Below are positions 1 to 7,091 of a stretch of 14,879 nt of DNA, piece after piece. The stretch spans positions 12,233-27,111 of the forward strand of contig PLUH01000143.1 in the NCBI GenBank assembly GCA_003164825.1, written 5' to 3'. Made by a program: the position numbers and the translations under genes. This stretch comes from Hyphomicrobiales bacterium (GTDB lineage Bacteria > Pseudomonadota > Alphaproteobacteria > Rhizobiales > Beijerinckiaceae). Numbering within the stretch: position 1 is the first letter of the stretch; each line of letters starts with the position of its first letter. The notes beneath the pieces were generated by a model. The model did no database searches. It worked only from the letters and a program-made list of their open reading frames with translations, and was not told where the DNA came from.

Positions 1-468
1 GCGGTCGACCTCAGTCTCATTCATCTGACCAGTGAAGACATCGCCGCCATGGTCGCCTACCTGCGGACCGTGCCGCCGATCGCCAATCCGAACCTGCCGG
101 CGCCTCGGCCGCCCAGCGCGATCGCGGCCCGCGAGTCGGGTCACGACGGCGATCCGCTTGGCGAACAGATCTATGCGGGAGCCTGCGCGAGCTGTCACGG
201 ATGGACGGGCCAGAGCCCGATCTCCGGCCTCGCGACGATCGCTGGCGCGCGCTCGGTCAACGATCCGTCCGGCGTCAATGTTGCGCAAGTCATTCTGTTC
301 GGCGGAGGCCGAAGGCCCGGCGAAGCGGGGATGGCGATGCCGGCCTTCGGCGACGCCTATTCCAACGCCGAGATCGCGGCCGCCGCCAACTTTGTCACGG
401 CCCGGTTCGGCGCCGAGGGTTCGCGCCTGACGCCCGACAATGTCGCCGCGCTTCGGCTTAGCCGCTGA
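1..468 (+). CDS. C-type cytochrome subunit, 3' part (partial at left edge)
   Basis: The reading frame is open from base 1 and stops at 466-468, so only the last 155 residues are seen. A haem c motif CASCH lies at visible residues 62-66 (bases 184-198), and the likely Met axial ligand lies in GMAMPAF further on. The visible N-terminus (SEDIAAMVAYLRTVPP) looks like the end of a preceding cytochrome c domain, so the whole protein probably has at least two haems. This arrangement is typical of the cytochrome subunits of periplasmic or membrane-bound dehydrogenases, which pass electrons from an alcohol, aldehyde or sugar dehydrogenase to the respiratory chain. The catalytic partner would lie to the left and is not visible. 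Whether it works with the deoC genes 226 bp downstream is inference only. The cytochrome call is firm; the dehydrogenase type is open. Confidence 0.8.
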   Translation, partial: AVDLSLIHLTSEDIAAMVAYLRTVPPIANPNLPAPRPPSAIAARESGHDGDPLGEQIYAGACASCHGWTGQSPISGLATIAGARSVNDPSGVNVAQVILFGGGRRPGEAGMAMPAFGDAYSNAEIAAAANFVTARFGAEGSRLTPDNVAALRLSR

Positions 469-599
469 CGCTGTCTGGGGCCTGCGAACGGCGGAACGGA
501 GACAAAGTCCAGATGTTTTTCTTAGATTTATTTTGTCCGGGCTTGGCTCCGCGTCGTTCGTATTTGGCTTAAGTTCGCGCCGGCTTGGGTCGGGCAGGC

Positions 600-630
600 G
601 CGGACGCGGCCACAGAAAGACCCCGTCCGC
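600..630. promoter_or_regulatory. Imperfect hairpin upstream of deoC
   Basis: GCGGACG (600-606) pairs with CGTCCGC (624-630), and after one mismatch GG pairs with CC. The loop is A-rich. No T-run follows, so it is not a normal intrinsic terminator. It lies 65 bp before the deoC start and could be an operator or leader structure. I saw no convincing -35/-10 pair in 469-694; TTGAAT at 634-639 has no good -10 at proper spacing. Confidence 0.2.
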
Positions 631-694
631 AGCTTGAATTCGGCGGCGCGTTCGTGACACGCTGTGCGTCCGATGCGCTGGTAAGGGAGGCGCC

Positions 695-1684
695 ATGGAC
701 CAGGCACTCGCCAATCCGGCTTTGGCCGGGCACAACCGGCCCCGCAATCCGGGCGTCCCGCTCGCGGCCGACTGGTTCGAGAGTATCGGCGTCAACGCCA
801 GCGCGGTCGAACGACGGGCCGCGACGCTGACCACCCGCCGCTCGGTCAAGAAGGAATACCAGGCCGCCTGGCTCGTGAAGGCGATGACTTGCATCGACTT
901 GACGACGCTCTCGGGCGACGACACGCCCGAGCGCGTGCGCCGGCTCTGCGCCAAGGCGCGCCGCCCGCTGAGCGACGAGATTCTCGCCGCGCTAGACGTT
1001 GCCGATCTCGGGCTCACGGTCGCTGCGGTCTGCGTCTATCCGACCATGGTCGCCCCCGCGGTCAGGGCGCTCGAGGGCTCGGGGATTCCGGTCGCTTCGG
1101 TCGCGACCGGCTTTCCCGCGGGGCTCACGCCCCTGAAGCAGCGGCTCGAGGAGATCCGCTACGCTGTGTCCGAGGGCGCGCGTGAGATCGACATCGTCAT
1201 CACCCGCGCTTACGTGCTCGGCCGCGACTGGAGCGCGCTCTACGACGAGGTCGCGGCGATGCGCGAAGCCTGCGGGCGAGCGCATTTGAAGGCGATCCTC
1301 GGCACAGGGGATTTGAAGACGCTCCGCAACATCTATGCCGCCAGCATGGTCGCGATGCAGGCGGGCGCCGACTTCATCAAGACCTCGACCGGCAAGGAAG
1401 ACGTCAACGCCACACTTCCGGTGAGCCTGGTCATGATCCGGGCTTTGCGCGACTATCGCGAGCGGGCCGGCGTCGACATCGGCTTCAAGCCGGCGGGCGG
1501 CTTGCGCACGACCAAGGACGCGCTGGCTTGGCTCATCCTGATGAAAGAAGAGCTCGGCCTGCCGTGGATGCAGCCTGACCTCTTCCGCATCGGCGCGAGC
1601 GGCCTTCTTACCGACATCGAGCGGCAACTCGACCATTACGCGACCGGGCGTTATTCGGCCGCCCACCGCCACCCGATGGCGTGA
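695..1684 (+). CDS. deoC: Deoxyribose-phosphate aldolase
   Basis: This 329-residue cytoplasmic class I aldolase cleaves 2-deoxy-D-ribose-5-phosphate to glyceraldehyde-3-phosphate and acetaldehyde. The Schiff-base lysine is K229 in FIKTSTGK, and the second active-site lysine is K265 in GFKPAGGLRT. The IDLTTL segment near residue 68 and EIDIVI near 164 match the other conserved active-site strands. The protein is longer than the roughly 260-residue E. coli enzyme because of an N-terminal extension of about 60 residues, as in the longer DeoC subgroup. The ATG at 695 has a strong AAGGGAGG ribosome site (683-690) four bases upstream. The next gene, an aldehyde dehydrogenase, starts 8 bp after the stop, so acetaldehyde produced here is probably oxidised by it. 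Identification is very secure. Confidence 0.96.
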   Translation: MDQALANPALAGHNRPRNPGVPLAADWFESIGVNASAVERRAATLTTRRSVKKEYQAAWLVKAMTCIDLTTLSGDDTPERVRRLCAKARRPLSDEILAALDVADLGLTVAAVCVYPTMVAPAVRALEGSGIPVASVATGFPAGLTPLKQRLEEIRYAVSEGAREIDIVITRAYVLGRDWSALYDEVAAMREACGRAHLKAILGTGDLKTLRNIYAASMVAMQAGADFIKTSTGKEDVNATLPVSLVMIRALRDYRERAGVDIGFKPAGGLRTTKDALAWLILMKEELGLPWMQPDLFRIGASGLLTDIERQLDHYATGRYSAAHRHPMA

Positions 1685-1687
1685 GGG
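1683..1687 (+). promoter_or_regulatory. Ribosome binding site deciding the aldehyde dehydrogenase start
   Basis: GAGGG overlaps the deoC stop and lies five bases before ATG 1693. A possible GTG start at 1681 would overlap the deoC stop but has no purine-rich site upstream, so ATG 1693 is preferred. Confidence 0.6.
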
Positions 1688-1692
1688 AAAAG

Positions 1693-4071
1693 ATGGGGGT
1701 CATCAAAGACATCCTACGCACCATGGACTATGGTCCGTCGCCCGAAGGCAGCGAGCACGTCAAAGCGTGGCTCGAAGAGCACGCAGGCGGCTTCGGGCTC
1801 TTCGTCAATGGCGCCTTCACCAAGCCGCACGACCTGTTCGAGGTCTTCAATCCGGCGACCGGCGAGGGAATCGCGCGCGCGACGCACGGCTCTCCTGCTG
1901 ATGTCGACGCCGCGGTCGCCGTGGCGCGGAAGGCTCAAGCCAAATGGGCGGCGCTCTCCGGCTTCGAGCGATCAAAGCATCTCTATGCGCTCGCCCGCCA
2001 CGTGCAGAAGCGCGAGCGCTTCCTTTCGGTGCTGGAAACGATCGACAACGGCAAGCCGATCCGCGAATCGCGCGACATCGACATTCCGCTTGTCGCCCGC
2101 CACTTTTACCATCATGCTGGCTGGGCCTCGCTGATCGACAGCGAGTTTGCGGGAACCAAGCCGGTCGGCGTCTGCGGGCAGATCATCCCGTGGAACTTTC
2201 CGCTGTTGATGCTCGCCTGGAAGATCGCGCCGGCGCTCGCGGCCGGCAACACGGTGGTGTTGAAGCCGGCGGAATATACGCCCTTGACCGCGCTCGCCTT
2301 CGCCGCGATCTGCGTCGAAGCGGGGCTGCCTCAAGGGGTCGTCAACATCGTCACCGGCGACGGCGCGACCGGCGCGGCGCTCGTCGCCCATGCCGGCGTG
2401 GACAAGATCGCCTTCACCGGCTCGACCGAGGTCGGCCGCGCGATTCGCAAGGCGACTGCCGGCACAGGCAAGAAGCTGTCGCTCGAGCTCGGGGGCAAGT
2501 CGCCGTTCGTCGTGTTCGAGGACGCCGACCTGGACAGCGCGGTCGAGGGCGCCGTCGACGCGATCTGGTTCAACCAGGGGCAGGTCTGCTGCGCCGGCTC
2601 GCGGCTCCTGGTCGCCGAGAGCGTCGCCGAGGCGCTGTACGCCAAGCTGCGCGCCCGGATGGCCAACCTGAGAGTCGGCGATCCGCTCGACAAGTCGACC
2701 GACGTCGGCGCGATCGTCGCGCCGGCTCAGCTCGAGCGGATCAAACGACTGATGCGCGAGGGCGAGCAGGAGGGGCTCGAGTTCTTTCGCGCCGACGAGT
2801 CGCTGCCTGCGCGAGGCTGCTTCTATCCGCCGACGCTCGTCACCGGAGTCGAGCCCGCGTCGGTCCTCGCGCGCGAGGAAATCTTCGGCCCCGTTCTGGT
2901 CGCCACCACCTTCCGCACGCCGGACGAAGCGGTCGCCCTCGCCAACAACACTCGCTACGGCCTCGCGGCTTCCGTCTGGACCGAGAACGTCAATCGCGCG
3001 CTCGAGGTCGCGGCGCGCATCAAGGCCGGGGTCGTCTGGATCAATTCGACCAACATGTTCGACGCCGCGGCGGGCTTCGGCGGCTATCGCGAAAGCGGCT
3101 TCGGGCGCGAGGGCGGGCGCGAGGGACTGCTCGAGTACCGCATCGCCGACGCGCCGAAGATAAAGCCGAGCTCGGCCAAGCCGGCGCGCCTCAACGCCGC
3201 GCCCGGGCTTCTCCCCGCTGGGGCGGTCGCGGGCTCGGAGCTCGACCGGACTGCCAAGCTTTATATCGGCGGCAAGCAGGCGCGCCCCGACTCCGGCTAT
3301 AGCTACGCGGTTCTCGACCCCGCCGGCCGCGAGGTCGGGCTTGCGGGCTTAGGCAACCGCAAGGATATCCGTAACGCCGTCGAGGCGGCGGCCAAGGCGA
3401 GGTCCTGGGGCGCGGCGACGGCGCACAATCGCGCCCAGGTTCTCTATTACGCAGCCGAGAATTTGAGCGCTCGGGCGGCTGAGTTCGCGCGCCGGCTGAG
3501 GGCGATGACCGGCGCCTCCGCCCGCGCCGCGGAGGCTGAGGTCGAGGCCTCGATCCGCCGCGCCTTTATCTACGCCGGCTATGCCGACAAGTTCGACGGC
3601 GCGGTTCACGCGACGCGCTCGCGTTTCGTCACCCTGGCGATGAACGAGCCGTGGGGCGTGATGGGCATCGTCTGCCCGAACGAGGCGCCGCTGCTCGCCT
3701 TCGTGTCGCTCGTCATGCCGGCGATCGCGATGGGCAATTGCGTCATCGCGGTCCCGTCGGCCAGCCACCCTTTGAGTGCGACCGACTTCTATTCGATCCT
3801 CGATACGTCGGACGTTCCCGCTGGCGTCGTCAACATCGTCACTGGCGAAGCGAATGCGCTCGCCAAAACGCTCGCCGAGCACGACGGCGTCGACGCGCTC
3901 TGGTATGTCGGCGATGCGAAAGGCGCGGCTGAGGTCGAGGCGCTGTCCGCCGGCAATCTCAAGGCGACCTGGGTCTCCGCTTCCGCCGTCGACTGGCGAC
4001 AAGCCGAGGGCCGTGAGTTCCTGCGCCGGGCGACCCAGGTCAAGAACATCTGGACCCCTTACGGGGAATGA
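1693..4071 (+). CDS. Two-domain aldehyde dehydrogenase family protein
   Basis: This 792-residue protein has a complete NAD(P)+-dependent aldehyde dehydrogenase at about residues 30-490. It carries the PWNFP oxyanion Asn (N168), general-base Glu (E265 in LELGGKS), nucleophile Cys (C299 in GQVCCAGSR) and the EEIFGPV motif (395-401). A second ALDH-like module (about 520-792) resembles the N-terminal, cofactor-binding half. It has PWGVMGIVCPNEAP and GVVNIVTGE, but ends without a catalytic Cys or Glu region, so it is probably structural or regulatory. Single-domain ALDHs are about 480-500 residues. The tight link to deoC makes acetaldehyde, the DeoC product, the likely substrate, giving acetate or an acetyl precursor; this is inference from context. 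No other cofactor domain is visible. A distinct pathway role or broader substrate range is possible. Confidence 0.9.
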   Translation: MGVIKDILRTMDYGPSPEGSEHVKAWLEEHAGGFGLFVNGAFTKPHDLFEVFNPATGEGIARATHGSPADVDAAVAVARKAQAKWAALSGFERSKHLYALARHVQKRERFLSVLETIDNGKPIRESRDIDIPLVARHFYHHAGWASLIDSEFAGTKPVGVCGQIIPWNFPLLMLAWKIAPALAAGNTVVLKPAEYTPLTALAFAAICVEAGLPQGVVNIVTGDGATGAALVAHAGVDKIAFTGSTEVGRAIRKATAGTGKKLSLELGGKSPFVVFEDADLDSAVEGAVDAIWFNQGQVCCAGSRLLVAESVAEALYAKLRARMANLRVGDPLDKSTDVGAIVAPAQLERIKRLMREGEQEGLEFFRADESLPARGCFYPPTLVTGVEPASVLAREEIFGPVLVATTFRTPDEAVALANNTRYGLAASVWTENVNRALEVAARIKAGVVWINSTNMFDAAAGFGGYRESGFGREGGREGLLEYRIADAPKIKPSSAKPARLNAAPGLLPAGAVAGSELDRTAKLYIGGKQARPDSGYSYAVLDPAGREVGLAGLGNRKDIRNAVEAAAKARSWGAATAHNRAQVLYYAAENLSARAAEFARRLRAMTGASARAAEAEVEASIRRAFIYAGYADKFDGAVHATRSRFVTLAMNEPWGVMGIVCPNEAPLLAFVSLVMPAIAMGNCVIAVPSASHPLSATDFYSILDTSDVPAGVVNIVTGEANALAKTLAEHDGVDALWYVGDAKGAAEVEALSAGNLKATWVSASAVDWRQAEGREFLRRATQVKNIWTPYGE

Positions 4072-4085
4072 GCGAAGCGCCCGTC

Positions 4086-4205
4086 CCTTCTCCCCACTCG
4101 TCGGGAGAAGGTGGCCGCGCAGCGGCCGGATGAGGGGCAGGGCCGAGGTCCGCAGACAGCCGCCACGCTCCTCACCCTGCCCTCTCCCCGAAGGCGGAGA
4201 GAGGG
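4086..4205. repeat. Pair of inverted palindromic repeats between convergent genes
   Basis: CCTTCTCCC (4086-4094) pairs with GGGAGAAGG (4103-4111), followed by the hairpin GGCCGC-GCA-GCGGCC (4113-4127) and GGATGAGGGGC. A degenerate copy in the opposite orientation follows: CTCACCCTGCCCTCTCC (4171-4187) and GGAGAGAGGG (4196-4205). From general knowledge, repeats of this look are dispersed in many Rhizobiales intergenic regions. The position between convergent genes suggests it may stop transcription from both sides, though no T-run is present. Confidence 0.7.
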
Positions 4206-4221
4206 TTTCCTTGGGCGCGCC

Positions 4222-5214
4222 TCACCACAGCTTGGTCACCGCATAGCCATCGGCGCGGAATCGTTCGATGAGGCCGTCCTTGCCGGTCAGATGCAGCGCG
4301 CCGACGGCGATGAACGCGCCGCCGGAGGCCAAGAGCGGCGCGGCGCGCTCGGCCATGACGGCGTTGCGGTCGACGAGCAGGACGCGCATGAATTCATCCT
4401 GCGCCGAACGCTCGGCCTCGCTCAATCCGCCTACGGCGTCGGAAATGGGCAGGATTTCCGCCGGCCGGCTCTCCCGGTAGAGTCGCAGCATCGTTGCATA
4501 GAGGTCGTCGTTCATGCCCGGCTCTCGGGCGGTGAGAGTGAGAAGCGTCGCAGCGACTTCCGGGCGCATCGTCGCGATGGCGTCGAGCTGCTGCTGCGGC
4601 GTTTCGAGCCCGATGACTTTCACCCCTAGGTCTTTCGCCGTCTGGGCGAGGAACTGGTCGACCTCCGGCAGATTGAGCGCCTCGCGCGCGGCTTCGCACG
4701 TGGGCAGCGCAGTCAGGATGGCGAGAAACCAAGGCTTCAAGTGGTGCGCGAACGCAGCCGGATAGCCTTGGCCGACGAGAAACGTCTCGATAAGTTCGCG
4801 GTCCTCCGGCGGTATGACGCCCTCGAACGTGTCATGGTCGCGATCGAGCGCCTCGGCCAGCATCGCAGCCGTCAAGTTGGCCCTCTCGATGGAGTCGATG
4901 GGCCCGCCAAGCTCGGTCGCCACGACCTCGGCGCCCTTGATCTGTTCTGCTGCGCGCCGGGCGACTTCGAGCGCGGAATCGTCGGTCGAATGGATCGTGC
5001 CGAAAAGGTACGAGGGGGCGAGATTCGGCTTCTCGATGCGCCACATGAGGCCGTCGGCGTTGACGAGATCGTCGGCGCGCGCCGCCTCGGCTGCCGCGAG
5101 CCCTTCGACATGCGCGAGATCCGCGCCGCGACAAGCCTCAGGTGTGTTGGCCTGCGCGAGCGTGATCGTCAGAAGGCAGACGATCGCCGCGCAGGCGCTG
5201 GGCGCTCGTCGCAT
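4222..5214 (-). CDS. TraB/GumN family protein, probably exported
   Basis: This is a 330-residue protein with an N-terminal signal peptide: MRR, a hydrophobic run at about 8-20, and a likely cleavage after ALA-type residues near 20-23. Two TraB/GumN (Tiki-like) GxxH motifs are present, GTIH at residues 72-75 and GALH at 305-308. A conserved acidic residue (E101) and an RN pair (283-284) are also present. Members are proposed metal-dependent proteases, but the bacterial function is not settled. The protein would act in the periplasm or at the membrane. The ATG at 5214 is chosen because the signal peptide begins there. Longer starts run into coaA, and in-frame GTGs at 5217 and 5223 cannot be excluded. 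It lies 5 bp after the coaA stop and is probably cotranscribed with it. Confidence 0.85.
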   Translation of the reverse strand: MRRAPSACAAIVCLLTITLAQANTPEACRGADLAHVEGLAAAEAARADDLVNADGLMWRIEKPNLAPSYLFGTIHSTDDSALEVARRAAEQIKGAEVVATELGGPIDSIERANLTAAMLAEALDRDHDTFEGVIPPEDRELIETFLVGQGYPAAFAHHLKPWFLAILTALPTCEAAREALNLPEVDQFLAQTAKDLGVKVIGLETPQQQLDAIATMRPEVAATLLTLTAREPGMNDDLYATMLRLYRESRPAEILPISDAVGGLSEAERSAQDEFMRVLLVDRNAVMAERAAPLLASGGAFIAVGALHLTGKDGLIERFRADGYAVTKLW

Positions 5215-5219
5215 CACGC

Positions 5220-6176
5220 TCACAGTTTTCTCAGGGCCACTTCTTCGATCCGGTGGCTCGCGCCCTTGGTCAGAAGGAGGTCGGCGCGCGGCCGCGTCGG
5301 CAGGATATTCTCGTGCAGGTTGACGAGATTGATGCGTCGCCAGATCGATCGCGCCGTCGCCTCGGCCTCCACATCGTCGAGGTCGGCATATTGACGGAAA
5401 TAACTGCGCGGATCGCGGAACGCCGTCGTCCGCAGGCTCATGAAGCGTTGGATATACCATTGCTCCAGCAACGCGTCGTCGGCGTCCAGGAAAATAGCGA
5501 AGTCGAAAAAGTCGGAGACGAACGGAATCTCTTTGCCGTCCCTGGGCAGCCGATTGGGCAATAAGACGTTGATCCCCTCGAAGATGAGAATGTCCGGCCG
5601 GTCAACGACAACCGATTCTCCCTTCACGATATCGTAGGTGATATGCGAATAGACCGGAGCGGCGACATTGTGTTGCCCCGCCTTGACGGCGGAAAGAAAG
5701 CGAAGCACCCCCGTCCCGTCGTAACTCTCGGGAAAGCCCTTGCGGTCCATGATGCCCTGCCGGATCAGCTCCGCATTCGGGCGCAAGAAGCCATCGGTGG
5801 TGACGAGCTGCACCTTGGGCGTATTCGGCCAGCGGGTCAGCAGCGCCTGCAATACGCGCGCGGTCGTCGACTTGCCGGCAGCGACCGACCCGGCGATCCC
5901 GATGATGTAAGGGACTTTCCCGTCGGTCGCGCCGAGGAAGCGCTGCGTCGCCTTGAACAGCCCCTGCGTCGCCGCGACATAGAGCGCGAGCAGCCGCGAC
6001 AGCGGCAGATAGATGGCGACAACCTCGTCGAGCGAGATCGGATCGTGGGTCGACTGCAGCTTTCTGAGATCGTCGATCGTGAGCGTCAGCTGGGTGTCGG
6101 CGCGCAACTGCGCCCATTCGTCGCGGGTGAAGCGGCGGAATGGGGACTCGAGCGATTGAGCCGCGACCCGGTTCAT
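5220..6176 (-). CDS. coaA: Pantothenate kinase (type I, CoaA)
   Basis: This 318-residue enzyme is close to the 316 of E. coli CoaA. It phosphorylates pantothenate with ATP, the first committed step of coenzyme A synthesis, in the cytoplasm. The P-loop is GSVAAGKS at residues 96-103. TTDGFL (126-131) and ILIFEGINVL (196-205) are the other characteristic strands of the family. The ATG at 6176 is preferred: the family N-terminus (SPFRRFTRDEWAQLR) follows directly and GAAAGAG lies upstream. The extra upstream open frame overlaps hisE and has low-complexity sequence. It sits 53 bp downstream of hisE, a hisE-coaA pairing common in alphaproteobacteria, and 5 bp before the TraB/GumN gene. Confidence 0.96.
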   Translation of the reverse strand: MNRVAAQSLESPFRRFTRDEWAQLRADTQLTLTIDDLRKLQSTHDPISLDEVVAIYLPLSRLLALYVAATQGLFKATQRFLGATDGKVPYIIGIAGSVAAGKSTTARVLQALLTRWPNTPKVQLVTTDGFLRPNAELIRQGIMDRKGFPESYDGTGVLRFLSAVKAGQHNVAAPVYSHITYDIVKGESVVVDRPDILIFEGINVLLPNRLPRDGKEIPFVSDFFDFAIFLDADDALLEQWYIQRFMSLRTTAFRDPRSYFRQYADLDDVEAEATARSIWRRINLVNLHENILPTRPRADLLLTKGASHRIEEVALRKL

Positions 6177-6229
6177 CAAAACTCTTTCACTTGCGCCAGC
6201 CGGCCTGGTTGGCTCTTTTTCCGGCGCCT

Positions 6230-6544
6230 TCAATTTGCCCGAGACGCCTTTTCTTCGTGGCCGCTGCGTCTTGATCGCTTGTCCAATTCGTCCAGGACCG
6301 ACGACAGCGCTATCCCCCGCGCCCGGAGCACGACGAGGAGGTGGTAGAGGACATCCGCCGCCTCCGCCCGAACGGCGCTCTCGTCCAGGGCCGCGGCGGC
6401 GATCGCCAGTTCGATCGCTTCTTCGCCGAATTTGCGCGCGCAATGCGCCGGGCCCTTGTCGAGCAGGCTGCGGGTATAGGACATCTCCGCGCTCGCGCCG
6501 GCGCGCTGGTCGATCGTTCGGGCGAGTTCGTCCAGCGTGAACAT
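6230..6544 (-). CDS. hisE: Phosphoribosyl-ATP pyrophosphohydrolase
   Basis: This 104-residue enzyme hydrolyses phosphoribosyl-ATP to phosphoribosyl-AMP and pyrophosphate, the second step of histidine synthesis. The MazG-like all-alpha signature is clear: KFGEEAIELAIA (residues 38-49) supplies the ExxE metal ligands and EAADVLYHLLVVL (61-73) the ExxD pair. The length matches stand-alone HisE (about 105). The start at 6544 gives the usual FTLDELARTI N-terminus and has AGGA eight bases upstream. An ATG at 6571 would add nine charged residues and overlaps the predicted transcription start. It heads the hisE-coaA-TraB/GumN run. In many relatives hisF lies directly upstream, but here the upstream neighbour is a tRNA gene on the other strand. 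Confidence 0.95.
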   Translation of the reverse strand: MFTLDELARTIDQRAGASAEMSYTRSLLDKGPAHCARKFGEEAIELAIAAAALDESAVRAEAADVLYHLLVVLRARGIALSSVLDELDKRSRRSGHEEKASRAN

Positions 6545-6577
6545 CGCGTCAGTCCTGTCCTTTTTTCGCATCGCGCC

Positions 6578-6606
6578 TTTATCCCCCGTCAGGCCGGCGG
6601 CCGCAA
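6578..6606 (-). promoter_or_regulatory. Candidate sigma-70 type promoter for hisE
   Basis: Read on the minus strand, TTGCGG (6606-6601) and GATAAA (6583-6578) are separated by 17 bases. The predicted start near 6571 leaves a short leader before ATG 6544. The -35 match is weak. Confidence 0.3.
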
Positions 6607-6716
6607 CAGGATGACCCGGGCGCCTCGGCGAGGCCGAATCAAATCGGGTTCCCCCGCGTTCCTCGCGGCCTCAGGCTCGCTTGGCGTCCTCCCTGCCCGC
6701 TCCCTCGCAAGGCTTC

Positions 6717-6744
6717 TTGACTTGGCTCTCGCGCGAGCCATAAA
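6717..6744 (+). promoter_or_regulatory. Promoter of the tRNA-Val gene
   Basis: TTGACT (6717-6722, five of six to consensus) is followed after 16 bases by CATAAA (6739-6744). Transcription would start about 10 bases before the mature tRNA 5' end at 6763. The spacer contains a GC-rich near-palindrome. Confidence 0.6.
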
Positions 6745-6762
6745 CCGTGAGGGTCCCAGACA

Positions 6763-6837
6763 GGGCGATTAGCTCAGCGGTAGAGCACTCCCTTCACACG
6801 GGAGGGGTCGCAGGTTCGATCCCTGCATCGCCCACCA
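6763..6837 (+). tRNA. tRNA-Val (anticodon CAC)
   Basis: The 75 bases fold as a complete cloverleaf. Acceptor arm is GGGCGAT (6763-6769) with ATCGCCC (6827-6833); D stem is GCTC (6772-6775) with GAGC (6783-6786). Anticodon stem is CTCCC (6788-6792) with GGGAG (6800-6804) around loop TTCACAC; T stem is GCAGG (6810-6814) with CCTGC (6822-6826) around TTCGATC. The anticodon CAC at 6795-6797 reads GUG valine codons. ACCA at 6834-6837 encodes the 3' CCA end. The 3' side abuts a decayed recombinase element that points towards it, so this gene is a likely integration target. Confidence 0.97.
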
Positions 6838-7091
6838 CCCAGTCCTGGCAAACCGAGGCGGCTTCCGGGTCGGCAAGAACCCTCCCAATTTCCGTCGGTT
6901 AGCGAGGCGAAGCACGGTCTGCGAACCGGATTCCGACCGTTCTCTCGCGTTCTGCGCCTGGTTTCGGCCGCCTGTCTCAGCCGACAAAATTCCGTTTCCT
7001 AGACCGAGCCCCAGCGTCGACAGCCAAGCCTTCGCGTTGGTAAAACTGAGAGTGGAGGAGGAATTTCGTGCGCGGATAGTCGCCGAGTCGA
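6838..7091. other. Non-coding stretch between tRNA-Val and recombinase remnant
   Basis: No supported gene on either strand; the open frames here lack any family signature. It probably belongs to the attachment-site end of the decayed element, between the recombinase stop and the tRNA. No intrinsic terminator with a T-run was seen after the tRNA. Confidence 0.4.

Noticed and set aside
469..694. T-rich stretch after the cytochrome gene as an intrinsic terminator
   Set aside because: No stable hairpin directly precedes the T-rich bases around 515-535.
1944..3302. Long second open frame inside the aldehyde dehydrogenase gene
   Set aside because: It is Arg/Ala-rich, has no motifs and overlaps a gene with complete catalytic signatures. 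It is a product of high GC.
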